Assembly (NCBI GenBank): GCA_035293245.1
Contig: DATDOO010000164.1
Span: 1 to 10,040, forward strand
Direction: 5' to 3'
Source of the DNA: DATDOO01 sp035293245
GTDB lineage: Bacteria; Pseudomonadota; Gammaproteobacteria; Methylococcales; Methylococcaceae
DNA length: 10,040 nucleotides
Each line of letters starts with the position of its first letter. Position 1 is the stretch's first letter. The translations under genes and the position numbers were made by a program. Shown here one piece after another: positions 1-8,881 of this stretch. A model generated the notes under the pieces. It was not told where the DNA came from. It did not search any database and saw nothing but the letters and a program-made list of their open reading frames with translations.

Positions 1-739
1 AGCCCATCCATCGGACCACCATGCCGTAGGCCATGACGAAGATCATGGGGGTCAGCGAGGCCAGGGCGATCAAGCCGAAACCGTCCAGAACCGGGTGGCG
101 CCCGCGGATGGCCGACGCCAGGCCCACGCCGAGGGCCGTCACCAGGGGAACGGTAATCGTGGAGGTGGTCACGCCGCCGGAGTCGTAAGCCAGGCCGACG
201 ATTTCCCGCGGCGCAAAAGCGGTGGCGACCATGACGCAGCCGTAGCCGATCACGATCAGGCGCGACAAGGGCCAGCCGCGGATGATGCGGATCACGCCGA
301 CGACGATGGCGAACCCCACCGCCAAGGCAACCGTGCAACGCAGTCCCAAGGCATAACTGCCGCGCGCCGTCTCCGTATCGGCAATCACGGACCCTTTGGC
401 CGCCATGGCCGCCGCCCGCCCGGCGACGGCGATCAGCGCCGGCTCGGCGACGGTGGTGCCGAAACCCAAAGCGAAGGCGAACAACAGCAGCCAGAACAGG
501 CTGCCCTTGCGGGCAAACGCGTAGGCCATGCTCTCGCCGATGGGGAACAGGCCCTGTTCGAGCCCCTGGATGAAAAACGCCAGCCCCAGGATGACCAGGA
601 CAGCGCCGACGATCAGCTTCTCCGGTTCCGGAATGGGCTGGCGGATGACCAGCAACTGAAATACCAGCACGACGACCAGGATGGGCAGGAGATCCAGGGT
701 GCTATTGACCAGTTGCCGAAAAAATTTGTTGCGAAACAT
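1..739 (-). CDS. DUF1538 family integral membrane protein, C-terminus cut by window edge
   Basis: Reading the reverse strand from the ATG at 739 gives 246 codons without a stop up to base 1, so the 3' end lies outside the window. The product is very hydrophobic with several membrane segments. It contains the DUF1538 hallmarks: FPIGESMAYAF near residue 67, TVAEPALIAVAG near 95, YDSGGVTTSTITVPLVTALG near 185-204, and GFGLIALASLTPMIFVMAYG near residue 225. The start is supported by AGGAG about 10 bases upstream (752-756 on the reverse strand). Members are polytopic inner-membrane proteins of unknown substrate, presumably transporters. The 164-base leader between this gene and the antiporter stop contains inverted repeats listed separately. 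Family assignment comes from recalled motifs; the function is unknown. Confidence 0.85.
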   Translation of the reverse strand, partial: MFRNKFFRQLVNSTLDLLPILVVVLVFQLLVIRQPIPEPEKLIVGAVLVILGLAFFIQGLEQGLFPIGESMAYAFARKGSLFWLLLFAFALGFGTTVAEPALIAVAGRAAAMAAKGSVIADTETARGSYALGLRCTVALAVGFAIVVGVIRIIRGWPLSRLIVIGYGCVMVATAFAPREIVGLAYDSGGVTTSTITVPLVTALGVGLASAIRGRHPVLDGFGLIALASLTPMIFVMAYGMVVRWMG

Positions 740-903
740 GTCGCCTGTGTCTCCTGGCCGAATGATTCGTCCGCGACGAAACGGCGCGGCCCCGGCATCC
801 GCAGCGAAGCAAGGTGTGGAAAAACCCTTCGGGAAACGGGCGGATGCCGAAGTGTACTGCCGAAACCACGAGAGTTGGAGACCTTGAAAAGCGCGGGGGC
901 TCC
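740..903 (-). promoter_or_regulatory. Structured leader upstream of the DUF1538 gene
   Basis: This non-coding stretch lies between the antiporter stop and the DUF1538 start, both on the minus strand. CGGCATCCGC at 793-802 pairs perfectly with GCGGATGCCG at 840-849; G-U pairs can extend the stem in the RNA. The 37-base loop contains a small CCC-GAA-GGG hairpin followed by five T on the minus strand (about 822-833). A second perfect inverted repeat, TTCGTC-CGC-GACGAA, lies at 766-780, just upstream of the ribosome binding site. No clear sigma-70 promoter is visible. It could be a terminator-like boundary for the antiporter, a 5' regulatory RNA, or both. Confidence 0.4.
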
Positions 904-2454
904 TTACAGCCGGCGCAGGGCGCCTGCGGCCTCCAGCATGTACTCGGCAAGACGTTCCCCCGCTTGGGTCAGGGGGTGGAAAATCACGTCGGCGCCAGCC
1001 TGGGACAAATGGGGATCCTCGTTCTGCCGATAGCTGACCACGCCGATCAAGCCGCTAAACCGGCGGCTGCGCAGGTACTGGAGCGCGGAAAGCCGCGCAT
1101 CGAATTCCGGCATGGTGAGCATGACTCCGAGAACACCGTCCAGATGAATGCGCTCCCACAACTCGGCATCTTCCGCGTCGCCGTACAAGACGCGGCGGCC
1201 GCTGTCCCGCTGGGCTTCGATGCGCGCCGGGTCCGCGTCCAGGCCGAGCACGCGATAGCCTTGTTTTTCCAGGACATCGTAAGCCGCCGAACCGGTGCGC
1301 CCCATCCCCATGACCAGCCAGTGGGTCATACCCAACACGATCGGGGCGCGGTCGGGATGCTTGCGTTGACGCTCGAAGCGCAGCAGCAAAGATTCCATCC
1401 GGGCGAAAATCCGGTGCGAAAAGCGGTTGAGCGGCGCGGCCAGGGCGAGCGACAAGGCCACGGCAACGCCCATGACGCCGCGCCAGCTTTCCGCCAGCAA
1501 GCCGGCCTCGGTCATGACGCCGGTGGTGAGCAAGGCGAATTCGCTGTAAGTCATCAACGCCAGAGAACTGACGAAGGCGGTGCGCGCCCGCAGGCCGACC
1601 AACACGAACAACAGGAAGAACAGCCATCCCTGCACGGGCAGCAGGGCGACGAGCGCGAGCGCGAGCAATACCTCCTCCCGTCCCGGAACGCCCGCCAGGC
1701 CGATCTGCAGGAAAAAGGCGATCAGGAAAGTTTCTTTCAGCCCCCAGAGCTTGTCGGCCAGCAGCTTGGCATCCGGATGTCCCGCCAGCAACGCCCCCAT
1801 CCACAACGCGCCCAATTCCGGGGACACGCCGACGGCTTTCGCTATGGCCCCGCCCGCCAAGGCAAAAACCACCCCCATCAGCAGTTTCAATTCATGGGAA
1901 CCGTTGAGCTCGAACAGGCGGGACGCCAGGGGCCGGAACAGCGGAAACAGCAACAGGAGAAACGCCCAGGGTGTCGGCTGTCCGCCGCCCGCCAGGGCCA
2001 GCAGGGCCACGGCAACCACGTCCTGCAGGATGAGAATCCCCAGCGTGATGCGCCCGTGCAGGGTGGACAATTCGGCGTTGTCCTCCAGCGTCTTCACCGC
2101 CAGAACCGTGCTGGAAAACGCCAGGCTCGCGCCCAGCAACAACCCGCCGGTGACCTGCTGGTCGATCAGGAAAAAGCCAAGGCCGGTTCCAAAGGTCACG
2201 AGCAACATGTGCAACCCGCCGACGCCGAGCACGTCGCGCCTCAAGAGGCTCGAAAGCTGCAGCTTCAGGCCGACGGTGAACAATAGGAACTCGATGCCCA
2301 GGCCGGCCAGGCGGGCAATCGAGTCGTTGGAAGGAATCGCAACGACACTCAGGCCGTAACCCGCCGCCAGATACCCCACCAAGGGCGGCAGGCGCAACAG
2401 GCTGGCCAGCAATCCGGCCACATAGGCGGCCGCCAGACCGTAAAGCTCGATCAT
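904..2454 (-). CDS. CPA2/Kef-type monovalent cation:proton antiporter with RCK domain
   Basis: 516 residues. Residues 1-350 form a polytopic Na+/H+ exchanger domain: RLPPLVGYLAAG at 21-32, IEFLLFTVGLKL at 54-65, ASLAFSSTVLAVK at 109-121 and GILILQDVVAVALL at 139-152. From about 378 to 495 follows an RCK/TrkA-N nucleotide-binding domain with GMGRTG at 383-388, acidic LDAD at 405-408 closing the second strand, and YGDAED at 424-429. The family exchanges K+ or Na+ for protons across the inner membrane under control of the RCK domain. It is shorter than KefB/KefC (about 600 residues) and has no room for a separate TrkA-C domain, so it is closer in layout to YbaL-like proteins. The start fits the family N-terminus, but no good Shine-Dalgarno sequence is visible. 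It lies 37 bases downstream of the protease gene and may be co-transcribed with it. Ion specificity cannot be told from sequence. Confidence 0.9.
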   Translation of the reverse strand: MIELYGLAAAYVAGLLASLLRLPPLVGYLAAGYGLSVVAIPSNDSIARLAGLGIEFLLFTVGLKLQLSSLLRRDVLGVGGLHMLLVTFGTGLGFFLIDQQVTGGLLLGASLAFSSTVLAVKTLEDNAELSTLHGRITLGILILQDVVAVALLALAGGGQPTPWAFLLLLFPLFRPLASRLFELNGSHELKLLMGVVFALAGGAIAKAVGVSPELGALWMGALLAGHPDAKLLADKLWGLKETFLIAFFLQIGLAGVPGREEVLLALALVALLPVQGWLFFLLFVLVGLRARTAFVSSLALMTYSEFALLTTGVMTEAGLLAESWRGVMGVAVALSLALAAPLNRFSHRIFARMESLLLRFERQRKHPDRAPIVLGMTHWLVMGMGRTGSAAYDVLEKQGYRVLGLDADPARIEAQRDSGRRVLYGDAEDAELWERIHLDGVLGVMLTMPEFDARLSALQYLRSRRFSGLIGVVSYRQNEDPHLSQAGADVIFHPLTQAGERLAEYMLEAAGALRRL

Positions 2455-2491
2455 GACAGCCGAAAACGCGGAACGCGCTCGGCGAGCCGAA

Positions 2492-3742
2492 TCACGAAGA
2501 CGCCGCTTTCCCCGTCAGATGCCCGACGCGAACGGAGGCGGGGGGGTGGCTGTAGTGGAACGCGGCATAGAGCGGATCGGGGGTCAGGGTGCTGGCGTTG
2601 TCGCGGTACAGCTTGACCAGGGCGGACACGAGGGATTCGGCGCGGGCGTGTTGGGAAGCAAAGTCGTCGGCCTCGAATTCATGGCGGCGCTGCAGCCCGG
2701 TCAAAAAAGGCTGCAACAGGGTGGTGAAGGCCGGGCTGATCAGCATGAACAACAACAGCGCTACCGCATTGGACGGCAAGCTGACCCCCAGACCGGCGTA
2801 AAACCACGCCTCGCCAGCCAGCCAGCCGAGCAGGGCAAAACCGATCAGGGTCATCAGGGCGCCCAGGGCCAGCGACTTGATCACGTGGCGGCGCTTGAAA
2901 TGGCCCAATTCGTGGGCCAGCACGGCCTCCACTTCCTCCGGCTCCAGCGTGTCGAGCAGGGTGTCGAAGAATACGATGCGCTTGTGCGAGCCGAAGCCGG
3001 TGAAATAAGCGTTGCCGTGCCCGGAGCGGCGCGAGCCGTCCATGACGAAGATGCCTTCGCTGTGGAAACCGCAGCGCTCCAGGAGCTTTTCGATGCGCTC
3101 CTTGAGCGTAGCGTTCTCCAGCGGGGTGAACTTGTTGAACAGCGGCGCGATGAGGGTGGGGAATGCCCAACTCATCAGGATCGAAAAGCCCATCAGCAGC
3201 GCCCACGCCCACAGCCACCACCCCGCCCCGGCGCTGTCCATCGCCCACAGCACGCCGGCAAGCAAAGGCGCGCCGATCAGACCGCCCAGCAGAAGTTCCA
3301 ACGCACTGTCCTTGGCGTACTGGCGTGGCGTGTTGCGGTTGAAACCGTGGCGCTCCTCGACCACGAAAGTACGGTACAGGCTGAGCGGCAGTTCCAGCAA
3401 CCAGGACAGGAGAAAGAAGCTCAGCATCAGGCCCACGCCGGCTGCGAGCGGCGGCAGGGCAAAGCTCCCCCATATTCCGGCCAGCCAGTTCACTCCGCCG
3501 CCGAGGGTAAAAAGCAGCGTCAACGCCAGGCCGAGCAGCTTGTCCCAGCCGCTCACCCGCAGCCGATCCAGGGTGTAGTCGGCGGCCTTGCGGTGCGCCT
3601 CCGGCGTGATGCGCTCGGCAAACGCCGCCGGCACGGCGTCGCGGTGCTCCAGGACGTGGCGCTTCTGCCGCTGCATCAGCCACCATTCGACAGCGAAGGA
3701 TGCAGCCAGGGCAATCAGGAAAATCAGAGTCAAGGCGTTCAT
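2492..3742 (-). CDS. M48 family metalloprotease, Ste24/CAAX prenyl protease 1-like
   Basis: 416 residues. An N-terminal multi-helix region (residues 1-200) is followed by the catalytic domain. Zinc site: HELGH at 277-281 and the third ligand in EFEAD at 355-359. Other Ste24 signatures are SRRSGHGNAYFTGFG at 237-251, RIVFFDTLL at 255-263 and DPLYAAFHYSHPP at 389-401. These membrane-embedded zinc proteases cut membrane or membrane-proximal substrates; bacterial members are usually assigned to membrane protein quality control because bacteria lack CAAX prenylation. All catalytic residues are present and the length is typical of the family. The ATG at 3742 begins a membrane helix as expected, although its upstream region has no strong ribosome binding site. 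The gene is divergent from orn across 83 bases, an arrangement I associate with betaproteobacteria. HtpX is a shorter relative and a less likely match. Confidence 0.93.
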   Translation of the reverse strand: MNALTLIFLIALAASFAVEWWLMQRQKRHVLEHRDAVPAAFAERITPEAHRKAADYTLDRLRVSGWDKLLGLALTLLFTLGGGVNWLAGIWGSFALPPLAAGVGLMLSFFLLSWLLELPLSLYRTFVVEERHGFNRNTPRQYAKDSALELLLGGLIGAPLLAGVLWAMDSAGAGWWLWAWALLMGFSILMSWAFPTLIAPLFNKFTPLENATLKERIEKLLERCGFHSEGIFVMDGSRRSGHGNAYFTGFGSHKRIVFFDTLLDTLEPEEVEAVLAHELGHFKRRHVIKSLALGALMTLIGFALLGWLAGEAWFYAGLGVSLPSNAVALLLFMLISPAFTTLLQPFLTGLQRRHEFEADDFASQHARAESLVSALVKLYRDNASTLTPDPLYAAFHYSHPPASVRVGHLTGKAASS

Positions 3743-3825
3743 GGGCTAAGAATCGAAGAAGGGAGCAAGGGACAGCTTAGCCTTTGCTAAAATGCCGGGC
3801 AAGTTGAGCAAATCAGGCGGAAATC
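3743..3825. promoter_or_regulatory. Divergent promoter region between the M48 protease gene and orn
   Basis: The only non-coding DNA between the two divergent start codons must hold or adjoin both promoters. Toward orn there is a good -10-like TAAAAT at 3788-3793, but no recognisable TTGACA about 17 bases upstream. AGGCGG at 3815-3820 is the orn ribosome binding site, five bases before the ATG. No promoter toward the protease could be picked out. Confidence 0.4.
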
Positions 3826-4371
3826 ATGGCGCAATCGGCGGACAATCTGGCGTGGATCGATCTGGAGATGACCGGCTTGAGCCCGGAGAAGGATCGCATC
3901 ATCGAGGTGGCGACCATCGTCACCGACAAGAACCTGGAAATACTCGCCGAGGGGCCGGTGCTGGCGGTGCGCCAGAGCGAGGAAATCCTGGCGGGGATGG
4001 ACGCCTGGAACCGGAAGACCCATGGCAACTCGGGCCTCGTCGCCCGGGTGCGCGACAGCGACATCGACGAAGCGGAAGCTGCGCGCCGGACCATCGAATT
4101 CCTGCGCCAGTGGGTTCCGCCGGGCAAATCGCCCATGGCCGGGAACAGCATCTGCCAGGACCGGCGCTTTCTGGCCCGCTACATGCCGGAACTGGAAGCG
4201 TTTTTCCACTACCGCAACCTGGACGTGTCCACCGTCAAGGAACTGGCGGCGCGCTGGGCGCCCAAGCTCAAGGACGGCATCAAGAAGAAGAACACCCACC
4301 AGGCCCTCGACGACATCCGCGAGTCGATCGAGGAAATGCGTTTCTACCGGGATACGTTTTTCAAATTCTGA
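3826..4371 (+). CDS. orn: Oligoribonuclease
   Basis: 181 residues, the standard length. It belongs to the DEDDh 3'-5' exonuclease family: D12 and E14 in LAWIDLEMTGL, D112 in GNSICQDRRF, and H158 with D163 in THQALDDIRES. It degrades 2-5 nucleotide RNAs in the cytoplasm to mononucleotides, completing mRNA turnover. In many proteobacteria it also clears pGpG, the linear product of c-di-GMP breakdown. This is worth noting because a PilZ c-di-GMP receptor is encoded 4.6 kb downstream, although no operon links them. The start has AGGCGG five bases upstream and matches the family N-terminus. The gene converges with queG; the 58 bases between their stops (4372-4429) show no convincing terminator hairpin. 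Confidence 0.98.
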   Translation: MAQSADNLAWIDLEMTGLSPEKDRIIEVATIVTDKNLEILAEGPVLAVRQSEEILAGMDAWNRKTHGNSGLVARVRDSDIDEAEAARRTIEFLRQWVPPGKSPMAGNSICQDRRFLARYMPELEAFFHYRNLDVSTVKELAARWAPKLKDGIKKKNTHQALDDIRESIEEMRFYRDTFFKF

Positions 4372-4429
4372 ATTTTGCTCCTGAAAAAATGCAGGGTGGG
4401 TCAGGTGCACAAGGGGATGGCTTTCGCGG

Positions 4430-5518
4430 TTAGCCACCGTCCCATCGTGCACCGTAACCCAGCCTACCTTGCCGCTCCAGCGCCCAAAGCACGTGCTCCC
4501 TCACCAGTTCCGACGGGTGCGACAGGCGGCTTTCGAGAGCGGCGCGGATTTCAGCGGATGGCGGGGCATTGCCCAAAGCCACGGCAAGGTTGCGCAGCCA
4601 GCGCTCGTACCCCAGGCGGCGGATGGCCGAGCCTTCGGTTTTAGCCAGAAACGCCGCTTCGTCCCACGCAAACAGATCGACGAGGCGCGCGGAGTCCCGG
4701 CCATGGCGGGGCAGGAAATCCGTTTCCTCCGTCAGCCGGGCGAAGCGGTTCCAGGGACAGACGAGCTGGCAGTCGTCGCAGCCGTATATGCGGTTGCCGA
4801 TGGCGGAGCGAAATTCCTCGGGGATGGCGCCGTGCAACTCGATGGTCAGATAGCTGATGCAGCGCCGGGCGTCCAGACGGTAAGGCGCGACGATGGCGCG
4901 GGTCGGGCAGATGTCCAGGCAGGCGGTGCAGGTTCCGCAATGGCTTTTTTCCCATGGTGCATCCGCAGGCAGCGGCAGTCCGACGTAGATTTCCCCGAGG
5001 AAGAACCAGGAACCGGCCTTGGGATGGATCAGGTTGGTGTGCTTGCCGATCCAGCCCAGTCCCGCCGCCTGCGCCAGGGGCTTTTCCAAAACAGGCGCGC
5101 TGTCGGCGAAAACCCGCCAGGGAAAGGGCCCGGCGGCGGCCTCCAGGCGCTGCGCCAGCTTTTGCAGGCGGGCGCGCAGCAGCTTGTGGTAATCCCGGCC
5201 CAGCGCGTAGCGGGAAACGTAGCCTTGCCCGGCTTCCTCCAGCGCGGCGCGCATCTTATCCAGCGGCTCCGGCAGATAGTCCACGCGCGCGGAAATCACC
5301 CTGAGCGTTCCCGGCACCAGTTCCGCCGGCCGGCTGCGCTTGCTCCCGTGGCGCGCCATGTAGTCCATCCCGCCGTGATAACCCGCCGCCAGCCAGTCGA
5401 TGAGCCGCCGTTCCGCTTCCGGCAAGTCGATACCGGCGATGCCGATCCCCTGGAAGCCCAGTTCCCGTCCCCAGTCCTTGATGCGGCGGACTAAAGCGGC
5501 GTAGTCGCGGTCGGACAA
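4430..5518 (-). CDS. queG: Epoxyqueuosine reductase QueG, TTG start
   Basis: 362 residues. QueG catalyses the last step of queuosine synthesis, reducing epoxyqueuosine to queuosine in tRNA with cobalamin and two [4Fe-4S] clusters. Visible are the N-terminal GFQGIGI (21-27), YALGRDYH (104-111), the catalytic-region aspartate D139 in FADSAPVLEKPLA, GLGWIGKHTNLI (153-164), cluster cysteines C194, C197, C200 and C204 in CGTCTACLDICP, and C220, C247, C250 and C254 for the second cluster (YGCDDCQLVCPWNRFA). The C-terminal 60 residues look like a HEAT-type repeat. The start is TTG at 5516-5518: an in-frame TGA lies at 5540-5542 and no ATG or GTG occurs between, while the next Met (residue 51) would cut the conserved N-terminus. 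It sits 21 bases after the stop of the small membrane protein gene, so the two are probably one transcript. Confidence 0.95.
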   Translation of the reverse strand: MSDRDYAALVRRIKDWGRELGFQGIGIAGIDLPEAERRLIDWLAAGYHGGMDYMARHGSKRSRPAELVPGTLRVISARVDYLPEPLDKMRAALEEAGQGYVSRYALGRDYHKLLRARLQKLAQRLEAAAGPFPWRVFADSAPVLEKPLAQAAGLGWIGKHTNLIHPKAGSWFFLGEIYVGLPLPADAPWEKSHCGTCTACLDICPTRAIVAPYRLDARRCISYLTIELHGAIPEEFRSAIGNRIYGCDDCQLVCPWNRFARLTEETDFLPRHGRDSARLVDLFAWDEAAFLAKTEGSAIRRLGYERWLRNLAVALGNAPPSAEIRAALESRLSHPSELVREHVLWALERQGRLGYGARWDGG

Positions 5519-5539
5519 TGGGCGGTTTCCCGGAAAATC

Positions 5540-5839
5540 TCAGTCATTGGGGTCCGCTCGACGCTCGACGCCGGACCGCCGGTCGAGCTTGGCCCGGTCT
5601 ATGCGTTCCCGCACGCGCCGGGCTTGCCGGATCTGCTCGAAAGTCTCCTCCCGCCGCCGCTCGCCCCGGTAGGTTTGCCGTAGGTACCAGATGGTGATGG
5701 ACGCGCTGATAAGGGCGATGCAGCTCGCCAGCGCCAGTACGTTACGCCCGGCGACATACAGCCCGCCGACCGCGATGAGGATGTAAAGGGCGGGCAGGAG
5801 TTCGTAAACCACCTTGGGCAAGTACGTTATTTTTTTCAT
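5540..5839 (-). CDS. Small two-helix membrane protein of unknown function
   Basis: 99 residues starting MKKITYLPK, in front of queG. Residues about 12-30 and 33-53 are hydrophobic and read as two membrane helices with a short GRN turn. The remaining 45 residues are strongly charged (RGERRREE to RRSGVERRADPND), a likely cytoplasmic basic tail with helical or coiled-coil character. I do not recognise a family. An open frame continues upstream to 6121, but that part lies opposite nnr and has the composition of a shadow; the ATG at 5839 is the first start outside nnr and precedes the hydrophobic segment at the expected distance. The ribosome binding site is weak (AGAGA about 8 bases upstream). 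Its position between queG and the divergent nnr-tsaE pair is not part of the gene order I know from E. coli. Confidence 0.65.
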   Translation of the reverse strand: MKKITYLPKVVYELLPALYILIAVGGLYVAGRNVLALASCIALISASITIWYLRQTYRGERRREETFEQIRQARRVRERIDRAKLDRRSGVERRADPND

Positions 5840-5915
5840 GGCTAATCTCTGGCGCTTGGTGAAGAAACGGCAGGCGGGCGAAAATGCCGGAGAGATTCTA
5901 CTGGAGAAATCCCTC

Positions 5916-7402
<1,487 letters not shown>

Positions 7403-7406
<4 letters not shown>

Positions 7407-7855
7407 TCATTTTCCTGTCCGACGAGGCAGCCACCCTGGAATTCGGCGCGGCGCTGTGGCGTGCCGTGGACGGCGGCGGGCTGATTTTTCTTTCCGGCGA
7501 CCTGGGCGCCGGCAAAACCACCCTGGCGCGCGGCCTGCTGCGCGCCGCCGGCGTCAGCGGCGCGGTGAAGAGCCCCACCTACACCCTGGTGGAGGAATAC
7601 CGCCTGGAGGGCCGGATGCTTTACCACTTCGATCTCTACCGGCTGGGCGGCGCGGAAGAACTGGAGTGGATGGGCATCCGCGACTACCTGGAAAACGACG
7701 CCCTGTGCCTGGTCGAATGGCCGGAACGCGGCGCCGGCGTCCTGCCCGAAGCCGACCTTCACCTGCACCTGGAACCTCAAGCCGAAGGCCGGCGGATGGA
7801 AATTTTCGCCGCCACGGAACGCGGAAAGGCAATGCTGGCACGAATAGCGGCATAA
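7403..7855 (+). CDS. tsaE: tRNA N6-threonylcarbamoyladenosine biosynthesis ATPase TsaE
   Basis: 150 residues, typical length. TsaE is the P-loop ATPase that works with TsaB, TsaC and TsaD to put threonylcarbamoyl on A37 of ANN-decoding tRNAs. Seen: Walker A GDLGAGKTT at 32-40, SPTYTLVEEY at 57-66, HFDLYRL at 75-81 and the Walker B-like LVEWPERG at 103-110. The ATG overlaps the nnr stop in an ATGA arrangement, which points to translational coupling with nnr. E. coli has the same order (yjeS-yjeF-yjeE), but there amiB and mutL follow; here they are absent and a response regulator gene comes next. Confidence 0.97.
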
Positions 7856-7934
7856 TTTCACGCTAAGGCACGTTCTCCGCACCCCCGCCAGACGCGAATG
7901 TTCCTTGTCGACTATCCGGTTTGGCGGTACGTAT

Positions 7935-7963
7935 TTGTCGCAAAATCTTCTTCTACATACAAA
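7935..7963 (+). promoter_or_regulatory. Candidate sigma-70 promoter for the response regulator gene
   Basis: TTGTCG at 7935-7940 and TACAAA at 7958-7963 are separated by 17 bases, within a locally AT-richer stretch, about 40 bases upstream of the response regulator start. Each hexamer matches its consensus at four of six positions. The 148-base gap after tsaE (7856-8003) shows no convincing terminator. The ribosome binding site AAGGA is at 7991-7995. Confidence 0.4.
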
Positions 7964-8003
7964 ATGAGGTTCCGGTGCGGGCGCTACTCGAAGGAACGAC
8001 GCC

Positions 8004-8666
8004 ATGATTCGCGTCTTGATCTCCGAGGACCAGGAACTGGTGCGGCTCGGATTGCGCACCCTTTTCCGGGAAGATAGCGGACTGGAACTGGCGGGGGAAG
8101 CGGCGAGCTTCGAGGAAACCTTGTCCTTTGCCCGAAGTCTGGCGCCAGACGTGCTCCTGCTCGACCTCACCCTGGGCGAAGAGATGATCGTCGATCGCAT
8201 CCCAGAATTGTTGGAGATTTCCGGCAAGCTGAAAGTCCTCGTGCTCACCGGCAACCCGGACAAGGAAATCCACCGGCTCGCCCTGCAACGGGGCGCGATG
8301 GGCGTCTTCACCAAGGACGCCCCCAACGCCTTGTTGCTCAAGGCCATACACTGCGTACACGAGGGCGAAATCTGGGTGGATCACTCCACCGCCACCGCGT
8401 TCTTCAACCACTTCCAGTCCGCCACGAAATCTGCCCTCCCTTCCGCCGTAGCCGCCGACAAAAACAAGCTCACCGCCCGTGAACGTGAAATCGCCGTGCT
8501 AGCCACGCAAGGGCTGCCGGCGAAGCAGATTGCCGAGAGGATTCACATTAGCGACAAAACCGTGCGCAACCGGTTGGTAACCATTTACAGCAAACTGGGC
8601 GTTTCCGGCCAAGTCGAATTGGCACTCAAAGCTCAGCAATTCGGACTGGCGCCGATTGATCCCTGA
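8004..8666 (+). CDS. Orphan response regulator, NarL/FixJ (LuxR-HTH) family
   Basis: 220 residues. The N-terminal receiver domain (about 1-120) has acidic residues E8 and D9, phosphoacceptor D54 in LLLDL, T82 and K104 in VFTKDA, so it should be phosphorylated normally. A linker of about 35 residues leads to a LuxR-type helix-turn-helix (about 155-212: LTAREREIAVLATQGLPAKQIAERIHISDKTVRNRL). The family binds DNA as a phosphorylation-dependent dimer at palindromic sites. No histidine kinase gene is next to it. AAGGA sits eight bases before the ATG. Immediately downstream are a PilZ gene and a cluster of 14-bp palindromes, so it is a natural local candidate for the protein that binds them; this is inference. 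Signal and targets cannot be read from the sequence. Confidence 0.93.
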   Translation: MIRVLISEDQELVRLGLRTLFREDSGLELAGEAASFEETLSFARSLAPDVLLLDLTLGEEMIVDRIPELLEISGKLKVLVLTGNPDKEIHRLALQRGAMGVFTKDAPNALLLKAIHCVHEGEIWVDHSTATAFFNHFQSATKSALPSAVAADKNKLTAREREIAVLATQGLPAKQIAERIHISDKTVRNRLVTIYSKLGVSGQVELALKAQQFGLAPIDP

Positions 8667-8694
8667 ACCAGGCGACCCTATCCGTACAGGTGGA

Positions 8695-8718
8695 GGCAGA
8701 CGACAAGAACGTCTCGCC
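8695..8718 (+). terminator. Weak hairpin after the response regulator gene
   Basis: GGC-AGACG at 8695-8702 can pair with CGTCT-C-GCC at 8710-8718 (5 bp, one bulged C, 3 bp; loop ACAAGAA), 28 bases after the stop codon. There is no T-tract, so it is at best a weak terminator or a 3'-end stabilising structure. Confidence 0.25.
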
Positions 8719-8844
8719 CCGGCCTCGTCATTGCACTGAGGGATATCCGGCGACGTCGCGGCGTAAACCCACACCCCGATTAACCGCTATGTTTTCAGAG
8801 CCGGTTCTTGAATAGAGCTGGAAGCGACGTTGCACCGTCAGAGA

Positions 8845-8858
8845 GGGACAATTGTCCC
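8845..8858. promoter_or_regulatory. Operator-like palindrome, site 1
   Basis: GGGACAATTGTCCC is a perfect 14-bp palindrome, centred 97 bases upstream of the PilZ start codon. The same sequence recurs at 9382-9395 and with one central change at 9348-9361. Symmetry and repetition in non-coding DNA suggest a dimeric DNA-binding protein. Confidence 0.7.
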
Positions 8859-8867
8859 GTCGTCGTC

Positions 8868-8881
8868 GGGACAATTGCTCC
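8868..8881. promoter_or_regulatory. Operator-like site 2, degenerate right arm
   Basis: GGGACAATTGCTCC shares the first ten bases with site 1, but its right arm is altered. Its centre is 23 bases from that of site 1, about two helical turns, so two dimers could sit on the same face of the helix. Together with site 1 it also forms an 11-bp inverted repeat (8849-8859 with 8867-8877). Confidence 0.5.

Noticed and set aside
1002..1011. GGGACAAATG inside the antiporter gene, resembling half of the palindrome motif
   Set aside because: Only one arm is present and it sits within conserved coding sequence; other single GGGACA hits in the window look like chance matches.
814..3790. Long plus-strand open frames (490 and 445 codons) opposite the antiporter and protease genes
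   Set aside because: They are rich in Q, R, G, A and H with no domain pattern, as expected for the antisense of GC-rich genes; the minus-strand products match known families end to end.
3787..4452. 221-codon minus-strand frame opposite orn
   Set aside because: orn is unmistakable on the plus strand and the antisense product has no recognisable content.
5814..5915. Earlier nnr starts at 5814 and 5838
   Set aside because: They lack a ribosome binding site and would add residues outside the family; the ATG at 5916 has GGAG at good spacing.
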